Shown here: positions 1-7,840 of the stretch, piece by piece
How the letters are laid out: the number at the start of each line of letters is the position of its first letter
How positions within the stretch are numbered: position 1 is the stretch's first letter
NCBI GenBank assembly: GCA_030039615.1
Contig: JASHVF010000275.1
Coordinates: 1 to 13,042, forward strand
From: Gammaproteobacteria bacterium
GTDB lineage: Bacteria; Pseudomonadota; Gammaproteobacteria; Steroidobacterales; Steroidobacteraceae
DNA: 13,042 bases
Reading direction: 5' to 3'
Position numbers and translations under genes: made by a program
Notes under the pieces: generated by a model
The model's input: the letters and a program-made list of their open reading frames with translations, nothing else
The model's database searches: none
Told to the model about the DNA's origin: nothing

Positions 1-956
1 GCTGGCGGGCGTGGCTGCGGCGCACGCCGGCCGACGCGCCCGTGCGCGGACTCTACCTGTGGGGCAGCGTGGGCCGCGGCAAGACCTGGCTCATGGACCT
101 GTTCTTCGAGAGCCTGCCGTTCCCCGAGCGCCGCCGCCAGCACTTCCACCGCTTCATGTACGACGTGCACGCCCAGCTCGCGCAGCTCAGGCACGAGCGC
201 GATCCGCTCGAGCTGGTCGCCGCCGCGATTGCGCGCGAGGCACGCGTGCTGTGCCTCGACGAGCTGCAGGTCACCGACATCGCCGACGCCATGATCCTCG
301 GCGGCCTGTTCGCGGGGCTGTTCCGCCGCAATGTCACCCTGGTCACGACTTCCAACACCGCGCCGCGTGATCTCTACCAGGACGGGCTGCAGCGCGCGCG
401 CTTCCTGCCGGCCATCGATCTGCTGGAGCAGCATCTCGACGTGCTGCACATCGGCGGCACGACCGACTACCGGCTACGCGAGCTCACCCAGGCGGGGGTC
501 TATCTGCCGGCCGGCGCTGCCGACACGGCGGCGCGCCTCGCACAGCTGTTCGACCGGCTCGCCCACGGGAGCGTGCGCAGCGGCGGCGAGATCCCGATCG
601 AGGGGCGGCTGATCGCCGTGGTGCGCGTAGCGACCGGCGTCGTCTGGTGCCAGTTCCAGGCCCTGTGCTCGGGGCCGCGCAGCCAGGACGACTACATCGA
701 GATCGCGCGCGAGTACCAGTCGGTGATCGTCGCCGGCGTACCGCTGCTCGATGCCAGCATGGACGATGAGGCGCGCCGCTTCATCGAGCTGGTGGACGAG
801 CTCTACGACCGCAACGTCAATCTGATCGTTTCGGCGGCGGCGGCGCCTGCCGAGCTGTATCGCGGCGAGCGGCTCGCCGCCCCCTTCGAGCGCACCGTCA
901 GCCGCCTCATCGAGATGCAGAGCGCCGAGTACCTGGCGCGCGAGCATCTGGGTTGA
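1..956 (+). CDS. zapE: Cell division protein ZapE (AFG1-family ATPase), 5'-truncated by window edge
   Basis: ZapE is a P-loop ATPase of the AFG1/LACE1 family that in E. coli associates with the Z-ring during late division. The reading frame is open from base 3 and ends with TGA at 954-956, giving about 317 residues. Family members are about 370, so roughly 50-60 N-terminal residues lie outside the window. A GTG at 42 could be mistaken for a start, but it falls just before the Walker A strand (RGLYLWG), so it is internal. Visible motifs are Walker A GSVGRGKTW (about 61-87), Walker B VLCLDELQ (about 246-270), the sensor-1-like TTSNTAP segment (about 346-365), and the conserved C-terminus with GERL, FERTVSRLIEMQS and EYLAREHL. 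No frameshift is seen. It converges on hppD, with a hairpin between them. The family call is very secure; the division role is carried over from E. coli. Confidence 0.96.
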   Translation, partial: WRAWLRRTPADAPVRGLYLWGSVGRGKTWLMDLFFESLPFPERRRQHFHRFMYDVHAQLAQLRHERDPLELVAAAIAREARVLCLDELQVTDIADAMILGGLFAGLFRRNVTLVTTSNTAPRDLYQDGLQRARFLPAIDLLEQHLDVLHIGGTTDYRLRELTQAGVYLPAGAADTAARLAQLFDRLAHGSVRSGGEIPIEGRLIAVVRVATGVVWCQFQALCSGPRSQDDYIEIAREYQSVIVAGVPLLDASMDDEARRFIELVDELYDRNVNLIVSAAAAPAELYRGERLAAPFERTVSRLIEMQSAEYLAREHLG

Positions 957-959
957 TTG

Positions 960-1012
960 GCGGAAAACGCCTGGCGGCGTTTTCCGCAGGCTGGCGCTCG
1001 GGCCTTTGCCCG
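960..1012. terminator. Two hairpins between convergent zapE and hppD; probable bidirectional terminator or dispersed palindrome
   Basis: A perfect 12-bp stem (GCGGAAAACGCC at 960-971 pairing with 976-987, loop TGGC) starts 4 bases after the zapE stop. A smaller hairpin follows (CGGGC 999-1003 with GCCCG 1008-1012, loop CTTT). Neither has a classical downstream T-run, so rho-independent termination is uncertain. The position between convergent genes suits a bidirectional terminator. A similar pair of palindromes lies downstream of gdhB. Confidence 0.6.
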
Positions 1013-1025
1013 CTGGACAACGCGC

Positions 1026-2078
1026 TTAGATAACGCCTCTGCGGATCTGGTCCTGCTCGATCGATTCGAACAGCGCGCGGAAGTTGCCTTCGCCGAAGCC
1101 TTCGTTGCCCTTCCTCTGGATGATCTCGAAGAAGATCGGGCCGATCACGTTGCGCGTGAAGATCTGCAGCAGCACGCCCTCGCCCTTCGCCGGGTTGCCG
1201 TCGATCAGGATGCGGCGCGTGCGCAGCTCCTCGAGCGACTCGCGATGCCCGGGCACACGCGCCGCGACGCCTGCGTAGTAGCTGTCGGGCGTCTCCTGGA
1301 AGGCGACGCCGTGCCCGCGCAGTACGTCGACGCTGCGGTAGATATCGCCGCTGGCGAGGGCGATGTGCTGAATACCCTCGCCGCGGTACTCGCGCAGATA
1401 CTCCTCGATCTGGCTCTTGTCATCCTGCGACTCGTTGATCGGAATGCGGATCTTGCCGCACGGGCTGGTCATGGCGCGCGATAACAGCCCGGTGAGCTTG
1501 CCTTCGATGTCGAAGTAGCGGATCTCGCGGAAATTGAACAGCTTCTCGTAGAACCCGGCCCACACGTCCATGCGCCCGCGGCCGACGTTGTGCGTCAGGT
1601 GGTCGATCGCCGTGAGGCCAGCGCCTTCGGACGGCGGGGCCGCAGCCACCGGACGGAAGTCCACGTCGTAGATCGAGCGCTCGCCGTAGAGGTCGACCAG
1701 ATAAATGAGTGAGCCGCCGATGCCCTCGATGCAGGGAATGTTGAGCTCCATGGGGCCTGCGCTCTGCGGGCCGGGCTTGGCGCCAAGCTCGAGCGCGCGG
1801 CGGTAGGCCCCGGCCGCATCGCGCACGCGGAAGGCCATGGCGCAGGCCGATGGCCCGTGACTGCGCGCGAACGCCTGCGCGAACGAGGCCGGTTCCGCGT
1901 TGATGATGAAGTTGATCTCGCCTTGGGCGTGCAGCGTCACGTTCTTGGAGCGGTGCCGCGCCACCACCGGGAAGCCGAGCCGTTCGAACAGCGTGCGCAG
2001 CAGCTGCGGATCCGGAGCCGTGTATTCCACGAACTCGAACCCGTCGGTACCCATCGGGTTGTCGTGAAGATCGCTCAT
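1026..2078 (-). CDS. hppD: 4-hydroxyphenylpyruvate dioxygenase
   Basis: This non-heme Fe(II) enzyme of the vicinal-oxygen-chelate fold converts 4-hydroxyphenylpyruvate and O2 to homogentisate plus CO2 in tyrosine degradation; it is cytosolic. The ATG at 2078 gives 350 residues, close to the roughly 350-360 of bacterial HPPDs, and the N-terminus MSDLHDNPMGTDGFEFVEYT fits the family. Upstream in-frame starts (2156, 2087) are rejected because they run through the promoter and the gdhB start. The expected iron ligands are visible: H160 in IDHLTHNV, H238 in GIQH and E318 in PIFFEIIQRKG. The C-terminal gate region GFGEGNFRALFESIEQDQIRRGV is intact. No Shine-Dalgarno lies before the ATG; a TATAAT box ends only 7 bases upstream, which suggests a leaderless message. 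It is divergent from gdhB and convergent with zapE. No other tyrosine-catabolism gene (hmgA, fahA) is in the window. Confidence 0.97.
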   Translation of the reverse strand: MSDLHDNPMGTDGFEFVEYTAPDPQLLRTLFERLGFPVVARHRSKNVTLHAQGEINFIINAEPASFAQAFARSHGPSACAMAFRVRDAAGAYRRALELGAKPGPQSAGPMELNIPCIEGIGGSLIYLVDLYGERSIYDVDFRPVAAAPPSEGAGLTAIDHLTHNVGRGRMDVWAGFYEKLFNFREIRYFDIEGKLTGLLSRAMTSPCGKIRIPINESQDDKSQIEEYLREYRGEGIQHIALASGDIYRSVDVLRGHGVAFQETPDSYYAGVAARVPGHRESLEELRTRRILIDGNPAKGEGVLLQIFTRNVIGPIFFEIIQRKGNEGFGEGNFRALFESIEQDQIRRGVI

Positions 2079-2085
2079 ACTCGGC

Positions 2086-2091
2086 ATTATA
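2086..2091 (-). promoter_or_regulatory. Putative -10 box (TATAAT) of hppD
   Basis: On the minus strand a perfect TATAAT is followed by GCCGAGT and then the hppD ATG at 2078. Placing the box at -12 to -7 puts +1 at 2079 or 2078, that is, at the A of the start codon. No convincing -35 hexamer is seen at 16-18 bp spacing. The match is exact in a very GC-rich background, but the assignment is inference. Confidence 0.65.
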
Positions 2092-2120
2092 GGCGCGCGG
2101 CGGGCGCCGCAGCCGGCATG

Positions 2121-2126
2121 TATAAT
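2121..2126 (+). promoter_or_regulatory. Putative -10 box (TATAAT) of gdhB
   Basis: A perfect plus-strand TATAAT is followed by 11 GC-rich bases and the gdhB ATG at 2138. The predicted +1 is near 2132-2134, leaving a leader of about 4-6 bases without a Shine-Dalgarno. No clear -35 is visible. It is separated by 29 bp from the divergent hppD -10 box. Confidence 0.65.
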
Positions 2127-2137
2127 CGCGCGCCTCC

Positions 2138-5100
2138 ATGCAGAGCCCAGTCGCACCCGAGGACAGCCGGCTGCTGCGCAGCATTCCCGCGGCGCGCGTT
2201 GCGCTGATCGAGCGCATCGCGCGGGCCGCCGGCCGCGGCAGCGGCCGCCATGACCTGACGCAGCGTTTCCTGCGCGGCTACTTCCACGGAGTCGCCGAAG
2301 ACGACCTGGCCGCGCAGGCGCCCGGGATCCTCGCCAGGGCGGCGCTCGCGCATCTCGCCTTCGGTACGCGGCGCCTGGCCCCGCGCGCGCTGGTACGGGT
2401 CTTCAACCCGACGCTGAGCGAGGACGGCTTCGAGTCGCCCCACACGCTGGTGTTCAGCGTCACGGATGACATGCCCTTTCTGGTCGACTCGCTCGGCATG
2501 GCGCTGAACCGCGCCGGGCTCGCCGTGCATCTCATCGTGCATCCGGTGCTGCAGGTGCGCCGCGACGCCCGCGGCCGCCTCATCGACATCGGCACGAACG
2601 GCGCGCACGCCGCGCATCCGGAATCGTGGCAGCTCTACGAAGTCGACCGCATCACCGACCCGCAGCAGCTCGAGCGGCTGCGGCGCGAGCTCGAGTCCAC
2701 GCTCGCCGACGTGCGCGGCGCGGTCGCCGATTTCATGCCGATGCGCGAGCGCGTGCGCGAGATCATCGCGCGGCTCGAGACCGACCCGCCGCCGCTGCCC
2801 GCCGCCGAGGTGAGCGAGGCGCGCCACCTGCTCGACTGGATGGAAGGCCGGCATTTCGTCTTCCTCGGCTACCGCCACTACCGCCTGGAGCGCGGGCGCT
2901 CCGAGGACCGTCTGGTGCCGGACGTGCTCTCGAGCCTCGGCGTGCTGGCCCGCACCCGCAGGGGCGCACGCGCCCCCGCGACGGTCCTGCGTGGCGACGT
3001 GCGCGCACGCGCGCGCGATCCGGAGCTGCTGATCGTCACCAAGGCGAACTCGATGGCGACGGTGCACCGGGCGGAATACCTCGACTACGTGGGCGTGAAA
3101 ACCTTCGACAACCGCGGCCTGGTGGACGGCGAGCACCGCTTCCTCGGACTGTGGACCTCGACTGCCTACCACGGCAGCCCGCGCGAGATTCCGGTCCTGC
3201 GCCGCAAGGTCGAGCGCGTCATCGAGCATTTCGGGCTCGACCCGGCGAGTCATGACGGCAAAGAGGTGCTGAACGTCCTCGAGACCTATCCGCGCGATGA
3301 GCTGTTCCAGGCGGGCGTCGCGGACCTGGTGCGCATCGTGCGCGGGGTGGTCAATCTCTACGAGCGGCGCACGGTGCGGCTGCTGGTGCGGCGCGACCCG
3401 TACCACCGTTTCTATTCGTGTCTGGTGTACGTGCCGCGCGACCGCTACAACACCGAGGTGCGCCAGCGCATCGAGCGCATCGCCGCCGAGGGCTTCGCCG
3501 GCACCAGCGTCGAGAGCCAGGCGCAGATCTCGGGCTCGAGCCACGCGCGCCTGCACGTCGTGGTGCGCACCGACCCGGGCCGGCAGCACAAGCCCGACTT
3601 CGCCGCGATCGAGCGGCGCATCGCCGAAGCCGCGCTCACCTGGTCGGACCGGCTGCGCGGCGTGCTGATCGGACAGCGTGGCGAAGCCGCGGCGCTGACG
3701 CTCCTCGCCCGCTACCGCCACGCCTTCCCGATAGCCTACCAGGACGACGTCGCGCCGGAGGCGGTGCTCGACGATCTCACCGACCTCGAGGCGCTGCGCG
3801 CCGAGCCGCAGACACTGCGGCTGAAACTGTACCGGCCGGCGGCACAGAAGCCCGAGCGCGTGCACCTGAAGATTGCCAAGCGCGGCGATCCGGTGCCGAT
3901 CTCCGACATCCTGCCGATGCTGGAGAACTTCGGCCTGCGGGTGATCTCCGAGCGTCCCTACCAGCTCGCCTGGCCCGAGGGCGGCGCGGCGTGGATTCAG
4001 GACTTCGAGCTCGAGCATCGCGACCAGCTGGTGATCAACATCGCGCACTCCGAGGTGCGCTTCCGCGAGGCGTTCCTCGCCGCCTGGGGCGGCGCGGTCG
4101 AGAACGACGGCTTCAACCGCCTGGTGCTGGGCGCGGACCTCGCAGCCCGCCAGATCGTGGTGCTGCGCGCCTATTGCCGCTATCTGCTGCAGACCGGCGT
4201 GCCGTTCAGCCAGATCTACATGGAGCGCACGCTCGCGGGCAACGCCCCCATCACCCGCAACCTGGTGCGCCTGTTCGAGACGCGCTTCGAGCCCGGCAGC
4301 GCGCGCACCGCCCGCGCCGAGCGCGCCGCCGAGACCATCGCCGGCCAGATCCGCGCGGCGCTCGATGGCGTCGCGAGTCTCGACGACGACCGCATCCTGC
4401 GCGCCTACCTCAATCTGGTGCGCGCCACGCTGCGCACCAACTTCTACCAGGCGGGGGCCGACGGCAGGCCGAAGACCTACCTGTCGTTCAAGCTCGATCC
4501 GGCAATGATCCCCGACCTGCCGCTGCCGCGGCCGAAGTTCGAGATCTTCGTCTACAGCCCGCGCGTCGAGGGTGTGCACCTGCGCATGGGCGACGTGGCG
4601 CGCGGCGGCATCCGCTGGTCCGACCGGCGCGAGGATTTCCGCACCGAGGTCCTCGGGCTGATGAAGGCGCAGAACGTCAAGAACACGGTCATCGTACCGG
4701 TCGGCGCCAAGGGCGGCTTCGTACCGAAGCGCCTCGCGGGAAGTCGCGAGGAGATCCAGGCCGAGGTCGTGGCGTGTTACCAGACCTTCATTCGCGGGCT
4801 GCTGGACCTCACCGACAACATCGTCTCGGGCCGCATCGTGCCGCCGCGCGAAGTCGTGCGCCGCGACCCCGATGACCCGTACCTGGTGGTGGCCGCCGAC
4901 AAGGGCACCGCGACCTTCTCCGACATCGCCAACGCCATCTCCGCCGAGTACGGCTTCTGGCTCGGGGATGCGTTCGCCTCGGGCGGCTCGGCGGGCTACG
5001 ACCACAAGAAGATGGGCATCACGGCGCGCGGCGCCTGGGAGTGCGTCAAGCGCCACTTCCGCGAGATGGGCGTCGATACCCAGAAGACCGACTTCACCGT

Positions 5101-6985
5101 CGCCGGCATCGGCGACATGTCGGGCGACGTATTCGGCAACGGCATGCTGCTGTCGCGCCATATCCGCCTGCAGGCGGCCTTCGATCACCGCCACATCTTC
5201 CTCGACCCGGATCCCGACCCGGCGGCGAGCCTCGCCGAGCGCGCGCGCCTGTTCGCCCTGCCGCGCTCGAGCTGGGACGACTACGACCGCAAGAAGCTGT
5301 CGCGCGGCGGCGGCGTGTTCCCGCGCACTCTCAAATCGATCGCGCTCTCGGGAGAGGCGCGCGCGCTGCTCGGCCTCGAGTCGGCGAGCGCCGCGCCCAA
5401 CGAGATCATCCGCGCGATCCTGCGCATGCCGGTCGAGCTGTTGTGGAACGGCGGCATCGGCACCTATGTCAAGGCGAGCGACGAGACCCAGGCCGAGGTC
5501 GGCGACCGCACTAATGATAGCGTGCGCATCAACGGCCGGGAGCTGCGCGCCAAGGTGGTCGGCGAAGGCGGCAACCTCGGCTTGTCGCAGCGCGGTCGCG
5601 TCGAGTACGCCCTCAAGGGCGGGCGGCTCAACACCGACTTCATCGACAACTCGGCCGGAGTCAACACCTCCGACGTCGAAGTCAACATCAAGATCCTGCT
5701 GAACCCGCTGGTCGCCGACGGCAAGCTGACACGCGGCGAGCGCAATCGGCTGCTGGTGCGCATGACGGGCGCGGTTGCCGACGTCGTGCTGCGCAACAAC
5801 TACCTGCAGGGCCAGGCCATCAGCACCCTCGAGGTGCAGTCCGCGGCGCGGCTGCAGGAGTTCCAGCATCTGATCCGCTCGCTGGAGCGCTCCGGCGACC
5901 TGAACCGTGCGCTGGAGTTTCTGCCGGGCGACGACGAGCTGCTCGAGCGGCGCAAGCGCGGCATCGGGCTGGCGCGCCCCGAGCTCGCGATCCTGCTCGC
6001 CTACAGCAAGATCTGGCTCAACAATCATCTGCTCGCCTCCGACGTGCCCGAGGATCCCTACCTGTCGAACGAGCTCGAGCGCTATTTCCCCGCGCCGCTG
6101 CAGGAGCGCTTCCCGCGCGCCATTGCGCACCACCGCCTGCGCCGCGAGATCATCGCCACCGCGACCACCAACAGCCTGGTGAACCGCATGGGGCCGACCT
6201 TCGTGACGCGCGCCCAGGAAGACAGCGGGGCGGAGCCGGCGCAGATCGCGCGCGCCTACACCGCGGCGCGCGAGATCTTCACCATGCGCGGGGTGTGGGA
6301 GCAGATCGAGGCGCTCGACAACCGCGTGCCGGCCAAGCTGCAGTACGAGGCCGCCTTCCAGACCAGCCGCCTGCTGCGGCACGCCACTTACTGGCTGCTG
6401 AGCGCGCGCCGCCGCGGACTGCAGGTCGACGCCGCGGTGAAAGAGTTCCGCGGCGGGGTACACGAGCTCGAGGTACGCATCGCCGAGGTGCTCACCGGTG
6501 ATGAGCTCGAGCGCTTCGGCGAGGCGCGCCGCCGCTACGCCGAGGCGGGACTGCCGCCGCAACTGGCCGCGCGCGTCGCCAGCCTGGATGCGCTCAACGC
6601 GGCGCTCGACATCGTCGAGATCGCCGGCGCCCATCACGGCAGCGTCACGGAGACCGCGCGCGTGTACTTCGAGGTCGGCACGCGCACCGGCGTCGACTGG
6701 CTGCGCTCGCGCATCGAGAAGCTCGCGGTCGACGGGCCGTGGCAGGCGATCGCCCGCACCGGACTGCGCGACGCCGCGCTGCGCGTGCACCGGCGTCTCA
6801 CCGAGCGCGTGCTGACACGGCCCGAGCGCGGCGCCGCCAACGCGCGCGTCGCTGCCTGGCTGGAGGCTTCGGGCAAGGAGCTGGCGCACTGGCAGCGCAC
6901 GCTCACCGACATGCGCTCGGCCGGTGCCGCCGATTTCGCCACGCTGACGGTCGGCGTGGAAACCGTGCGCAAGCTCGGTAGTTGA
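2138..6985 (+). CDS. gdhB: NAD-specific glutamate dehydrogenase, large 180 kDa class
   Basis: The enzyme oxidatively deaminates L-glutamate to 2-oxoglutarate and ammonium with NAD+ (EC 1.4.1.2). At 1615 residues it matches the L_180 class known from Streptomyces clavuligerus and Pseudomonas aeruginosa (about 1620-1650). The first 700 or so residues are the ACT-like regulatory region; the catalytic core follows, then a helical C-terminal region. Core motifs seen: RGGIRWSDRREDFRTEV from R822; KAQNVKN with K848 and PVGAKGG with K858, the likely substrate-binding and catalytic lysines; AADKGTATFSD with D921; nucleotide-binding AGIGDMSGDVFGNG from A989; NGGIGTYVK from N1104; GEGGN from G1142; and DNSAGVNTSD with S1172. 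The ATG at 2138 has no Shine-Dalgarno and sits just after a TATAAT box. The frame is unbroken. Codon bias is extreme: nearly the whole gene lacks TTA, CTA and TCA codons. In characterised members the class is often allosterically controlled by amino acids. Confidence 0.97.
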   Translation: MQSPVAPEDSRLLRSIPAARVALIERIARAAGRGSGRHDLTQRFLRGYFHGVAEDDLAAQAPGILARAALAHLAFGTRRLAPRALVRVFNPTLSEDGFESPHTLVFSVTDDMPFLVDSLGMALNRAGLAVHLIVHPVLQVRRDARGRLIDIGTNGAHAAHPESWQLYEVDRITDPQQLERLRRELESTLADVRGAVADFMPMRERVREIIARLETDPPPLPAAEVSEARHLLDWMEGRHFVFLGYRHYRLERGRSEDRLVPDVLSSLGVLARTRRGARAPATVLRGDVRARARDPELLIVTKANSMATVHRAEYLDYVGVKTFDNRGLVDGEHRFLGLWTSTAYHGSPREIPVLRRKVERVIEHFGLDPASHDGKEVLNVLETYPRDELFQAGVADLVRIVRGVVNLYERRTVRLLVRRDPYHRFYSCLVYVPRDRYNTEVRQRIERIAAEGFAGTSVESQAQISGSSHARLHVVVRTDPGRQHKPDFAAIERRIAEAALTWSDRLRGVLIGQRGEAAALTLLARYRHAFPIAYQDDVAPEAVLDDLTDLEALRAEPQTLRLKLYRPAAQKPERVHLKIAKRGDPVPISDILPMLENFGLRVISERPYQLAWPEGGAAWIQDFELEHRDQLVINIAHSEVRFREAFLAAWGGAVENDGFNRLVLGADLAARQIVVLRAYCRYLLQTGVPFSQIYMERTLAGNAPITRNLVRLFETRFEPGSARTARAERAAETIAGQIRAALDGVASLDDDRILRAYLNLVRATLRTNFYQAGADGRPKTYLSFKLDPAMIPDLPLPRPKFEIFVYSPRVEGVHLRMGDVARGGIRWSDRREDFRTEVLGLMKAQNVKNTVIVPVGAKGGFVPKRLAGSREEIQAEVVACYQTFIRGLLDLTDNIVSGRIVPPREVVRRDPDDPYLVVAADKGTATFSDIANAISAEYGFWLGDAFASGGSAGYDHKKMGITARGAWECVKRHFREMGVDTQKTDFTVAGIGDMSGDVFGNGMLLSRHIRLQAAFDHRHIFLDPDPDPAASLAERARLFALPRSSWDDYDRKKLSRGGGVFPRTLKSIALSGEARALLGLESASAAPNEIIRAILRMPVELLWNGGIGTYVKASDETQAEVGDRTNDSVRINGRELRAKVVGEGGNLGLSQRGRVEYALKGGRLNTDFIDNSAGVNTSDVEVNIKILLNPLVADGKLTRGERNRLLVRMTGAVADVVLRNNYLQGQAISTLEVQSAARLQEFQHLIRSLERSGDLNRALEFLPGDDELLERRKRGIGLARPELAILLAYSKIWLNNHLLASDVPEDPYLSNELERYFPAPLQERFPRAIAHHRLRREIIATATTNSLVNRMGPTFVTRAQEDSGAEPAQIARAYTAAREIFTMRGVWEQIEALDNRVPAKLQYEAAFQTSRLLRHATYWLLSARRRGLQVDAAVKEFRGGVHELEVRIAEVLTGDELERFGEARRRYAEAGLPPQLAARVASLDALNAALDIVEIAGAHHGSVTETARVYFEVGTRTGVDWLRSRIEKLAVDGPWQAIARTGLRDAALRVHRRLTERVLTRPERGAANARVAAWLEASGKELAHWQRTLTDMRSAGAADFATLTVGVETVRKLGS

Positions 6986-6989
6986 ATTG

Positions 6990-7063
6990 GCCGAAATCGC
7001 CTGCGGCGATTTCGGCGGACATCACTGCGATTTCCGCCGGCAAAAGGTGCGACTTTTGCCGGC
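6990..7063. repeat. Tandem palindromes between gdhB and gpmA; probable terminator or dispersed repeat
   Basis: Two strong perfect hairpins lie between the gdhB stop and gpmA. The first has 12-bp arms (GCCGAAATCGCC 6990-7001 with 7005-7016, loop TGC). The second has 11-bp arms (GCCGGCAAAAG 7036-7046 with 7053-7063, loop GTGCGA). There is no trailing T-run. The layout, and the CTTTTGCCGGCTG end, resemble the hairpins after zapE. The octamer GCGATTTC occurs at both 7006-7013 and 7027-7034, so GAAATCGC at 6993-7000 could pair with either. Confidence 0.65.
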
Positions 7064-7072
7064 TGTGCGCGC

Positions 7073-7077
7073 GGGAG
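7073..7077 (+). promoter_or_regulatory. Shine-Dalgarno that fixes the gpmA start
   Basis: GGGAG lies 8 bases before the ATG at 7086. This supports that start over the longer in-frame opening from 6987, which would translate through both hairpins. Confidence 0.75.
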
Positions 7078-7085
7078 CATCGTTA

Positions 7086-7835
7086 ATGGCTGGAAAGCTC
7101 ATTCTGGTCCGTCACGGGCAGAGCGCCTGGAATCTCGAAAATCTCTTCACCGGTTGGACCGACGTCGACCTCACGGAGCAGGGACGCGCCGAGGCGGCGC
7201 AGGCCGGGCGAGAAATCCGCGCCGCGGGGCTCGAGATCGGCGTGGCCTTCACGTCGGTGCTGAAGCGCGCCATCCGCACGCTGTGGATCCTGCTCGATGA
7301 GATGGACCGCATGTGGGTGCCGGTCGAGCGGTCGTGGCGGCTCAACGAGCGGCATTACGGCGCGCTGCAGGGCCTCAACAAGGCGCAGACGGTCGCGCAG
7401 CACGGCGAGGCGCAGGTGAAGATCTGGCGGCGCAGCTACGACATCCCGCCGCCGCCGCTTTCTGCCGACGACCAGCGGCACCCGCGCTGCGATCCGCGCT
7501 ACGCCGGCATCGCACCCCAGGAGTTGCCCGCGACCGAGTCGCTGAAGGACACGCTGGCGCGGGTGCTGCCCTACTGGCACGCGCGCATAGCGCCCGAGCT
7601 GCGCTCCGGCCACAACGTGCTGGTGGTGGCGCACGGCAACAGCCTGCGCGCCATGGTGAAGATGCTCGATGAGATGAGCGAGACCGACATCGTCGAGCTC
7701 AACATCCCGACGGGCGTGCCGCTGCTGTACGAGCTCGACGCCGCCCTCAAGCCGCTCGGGAGCCGCTATCTCGGCGATCCGGCCGCGATTGCCGCCGCCG
7801 CCGAGGCGGTCGCCCGCCAGACCGAGAAGCGCTGA
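7086..7835 (+). CDS. gpmA: 2,3-bisphosphoglycerate-dependent phosphoglycerate mutase
   Basis: GpmA interconverts 3- and 2-phosphoglycerate in glycolysis and gluconeogenesis through a phosphohistidine intermediate; it is cytosolic. The product is 249 residues, against 250 in E. coli. The signature LVRHGQSAWNLENLFTGWTDVDLTEQG is present with phosphorylated H10 and R9. Other active-site residues are R61 (KRAIRTLW), E88 (LNERHYGALQGLNK) and H183 (VVAHGNSLRA). The family's IPPPPL lid segment is also there. The start is set by the GGGAG Shine-Dalgarno and by alignment of the N-terminus; the frame is open further upstream to 6987, but that stretch encodes the hairpins. The gene is the same orientation as gdhB, about 100 bp away and separated by palindromes, so it probably has its own promoter, which I cannot place. 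It converges on the RraB-domain gene with only 5 bases between stops. Confidence 0.97.
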   Translation: MAGKLILVRHGQSAWNLENLFTGWTDVDLTEQGRAEAAQAGREIRAAGLEIGVAFTSVLKRAIRTLWILLDEMDRMWVPVERSWRLNERHYGALQGLNKAQTVAQHGEAQVKIWRRSYDIPPPPLSADDQRHPRCDPRYAGIAPQELPATESLKDTLARVLPYWHARIAPELRSGHNVLVVAHGNSLRAMVKMLDEMSETDIVELNIPTGVPLLYELDAALKPLGSRYLGDPAAIAAAAEAVARQTEKR

Positions 7836-7840
7836 GCGCG

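Noticed and set aside
957..1484. A 175-codon plus-strand open frame after zapE
   Set aside because: It is mostly antisense to hppD and begins in the terminator hairpin; no motif or ribosome binding site.
2079..2156. N-terminal extension of hppD by 26 residues
   Set aside because: It would overlap the gdhB start and the promoter boxes, and HPPD homologues begin at the MSDL-type N-terminus.
2087..6889. A 1600-codon open frame on the minus strand opposite gdhB
   Set aside because: It is codon-aligned with gdhB, so its stops would be TTA, CTA or TCA codons in gdhB, which this GC-rich gene avoids. The translation has no recognisable motif, while gdhB carries every family motif.
6987..7085. N-terminal extension of gpmA by 33 residues
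   Set aside because: It is encoded by the two hairpins, and a good Shine-Dalgarno precedes ATG 7086.
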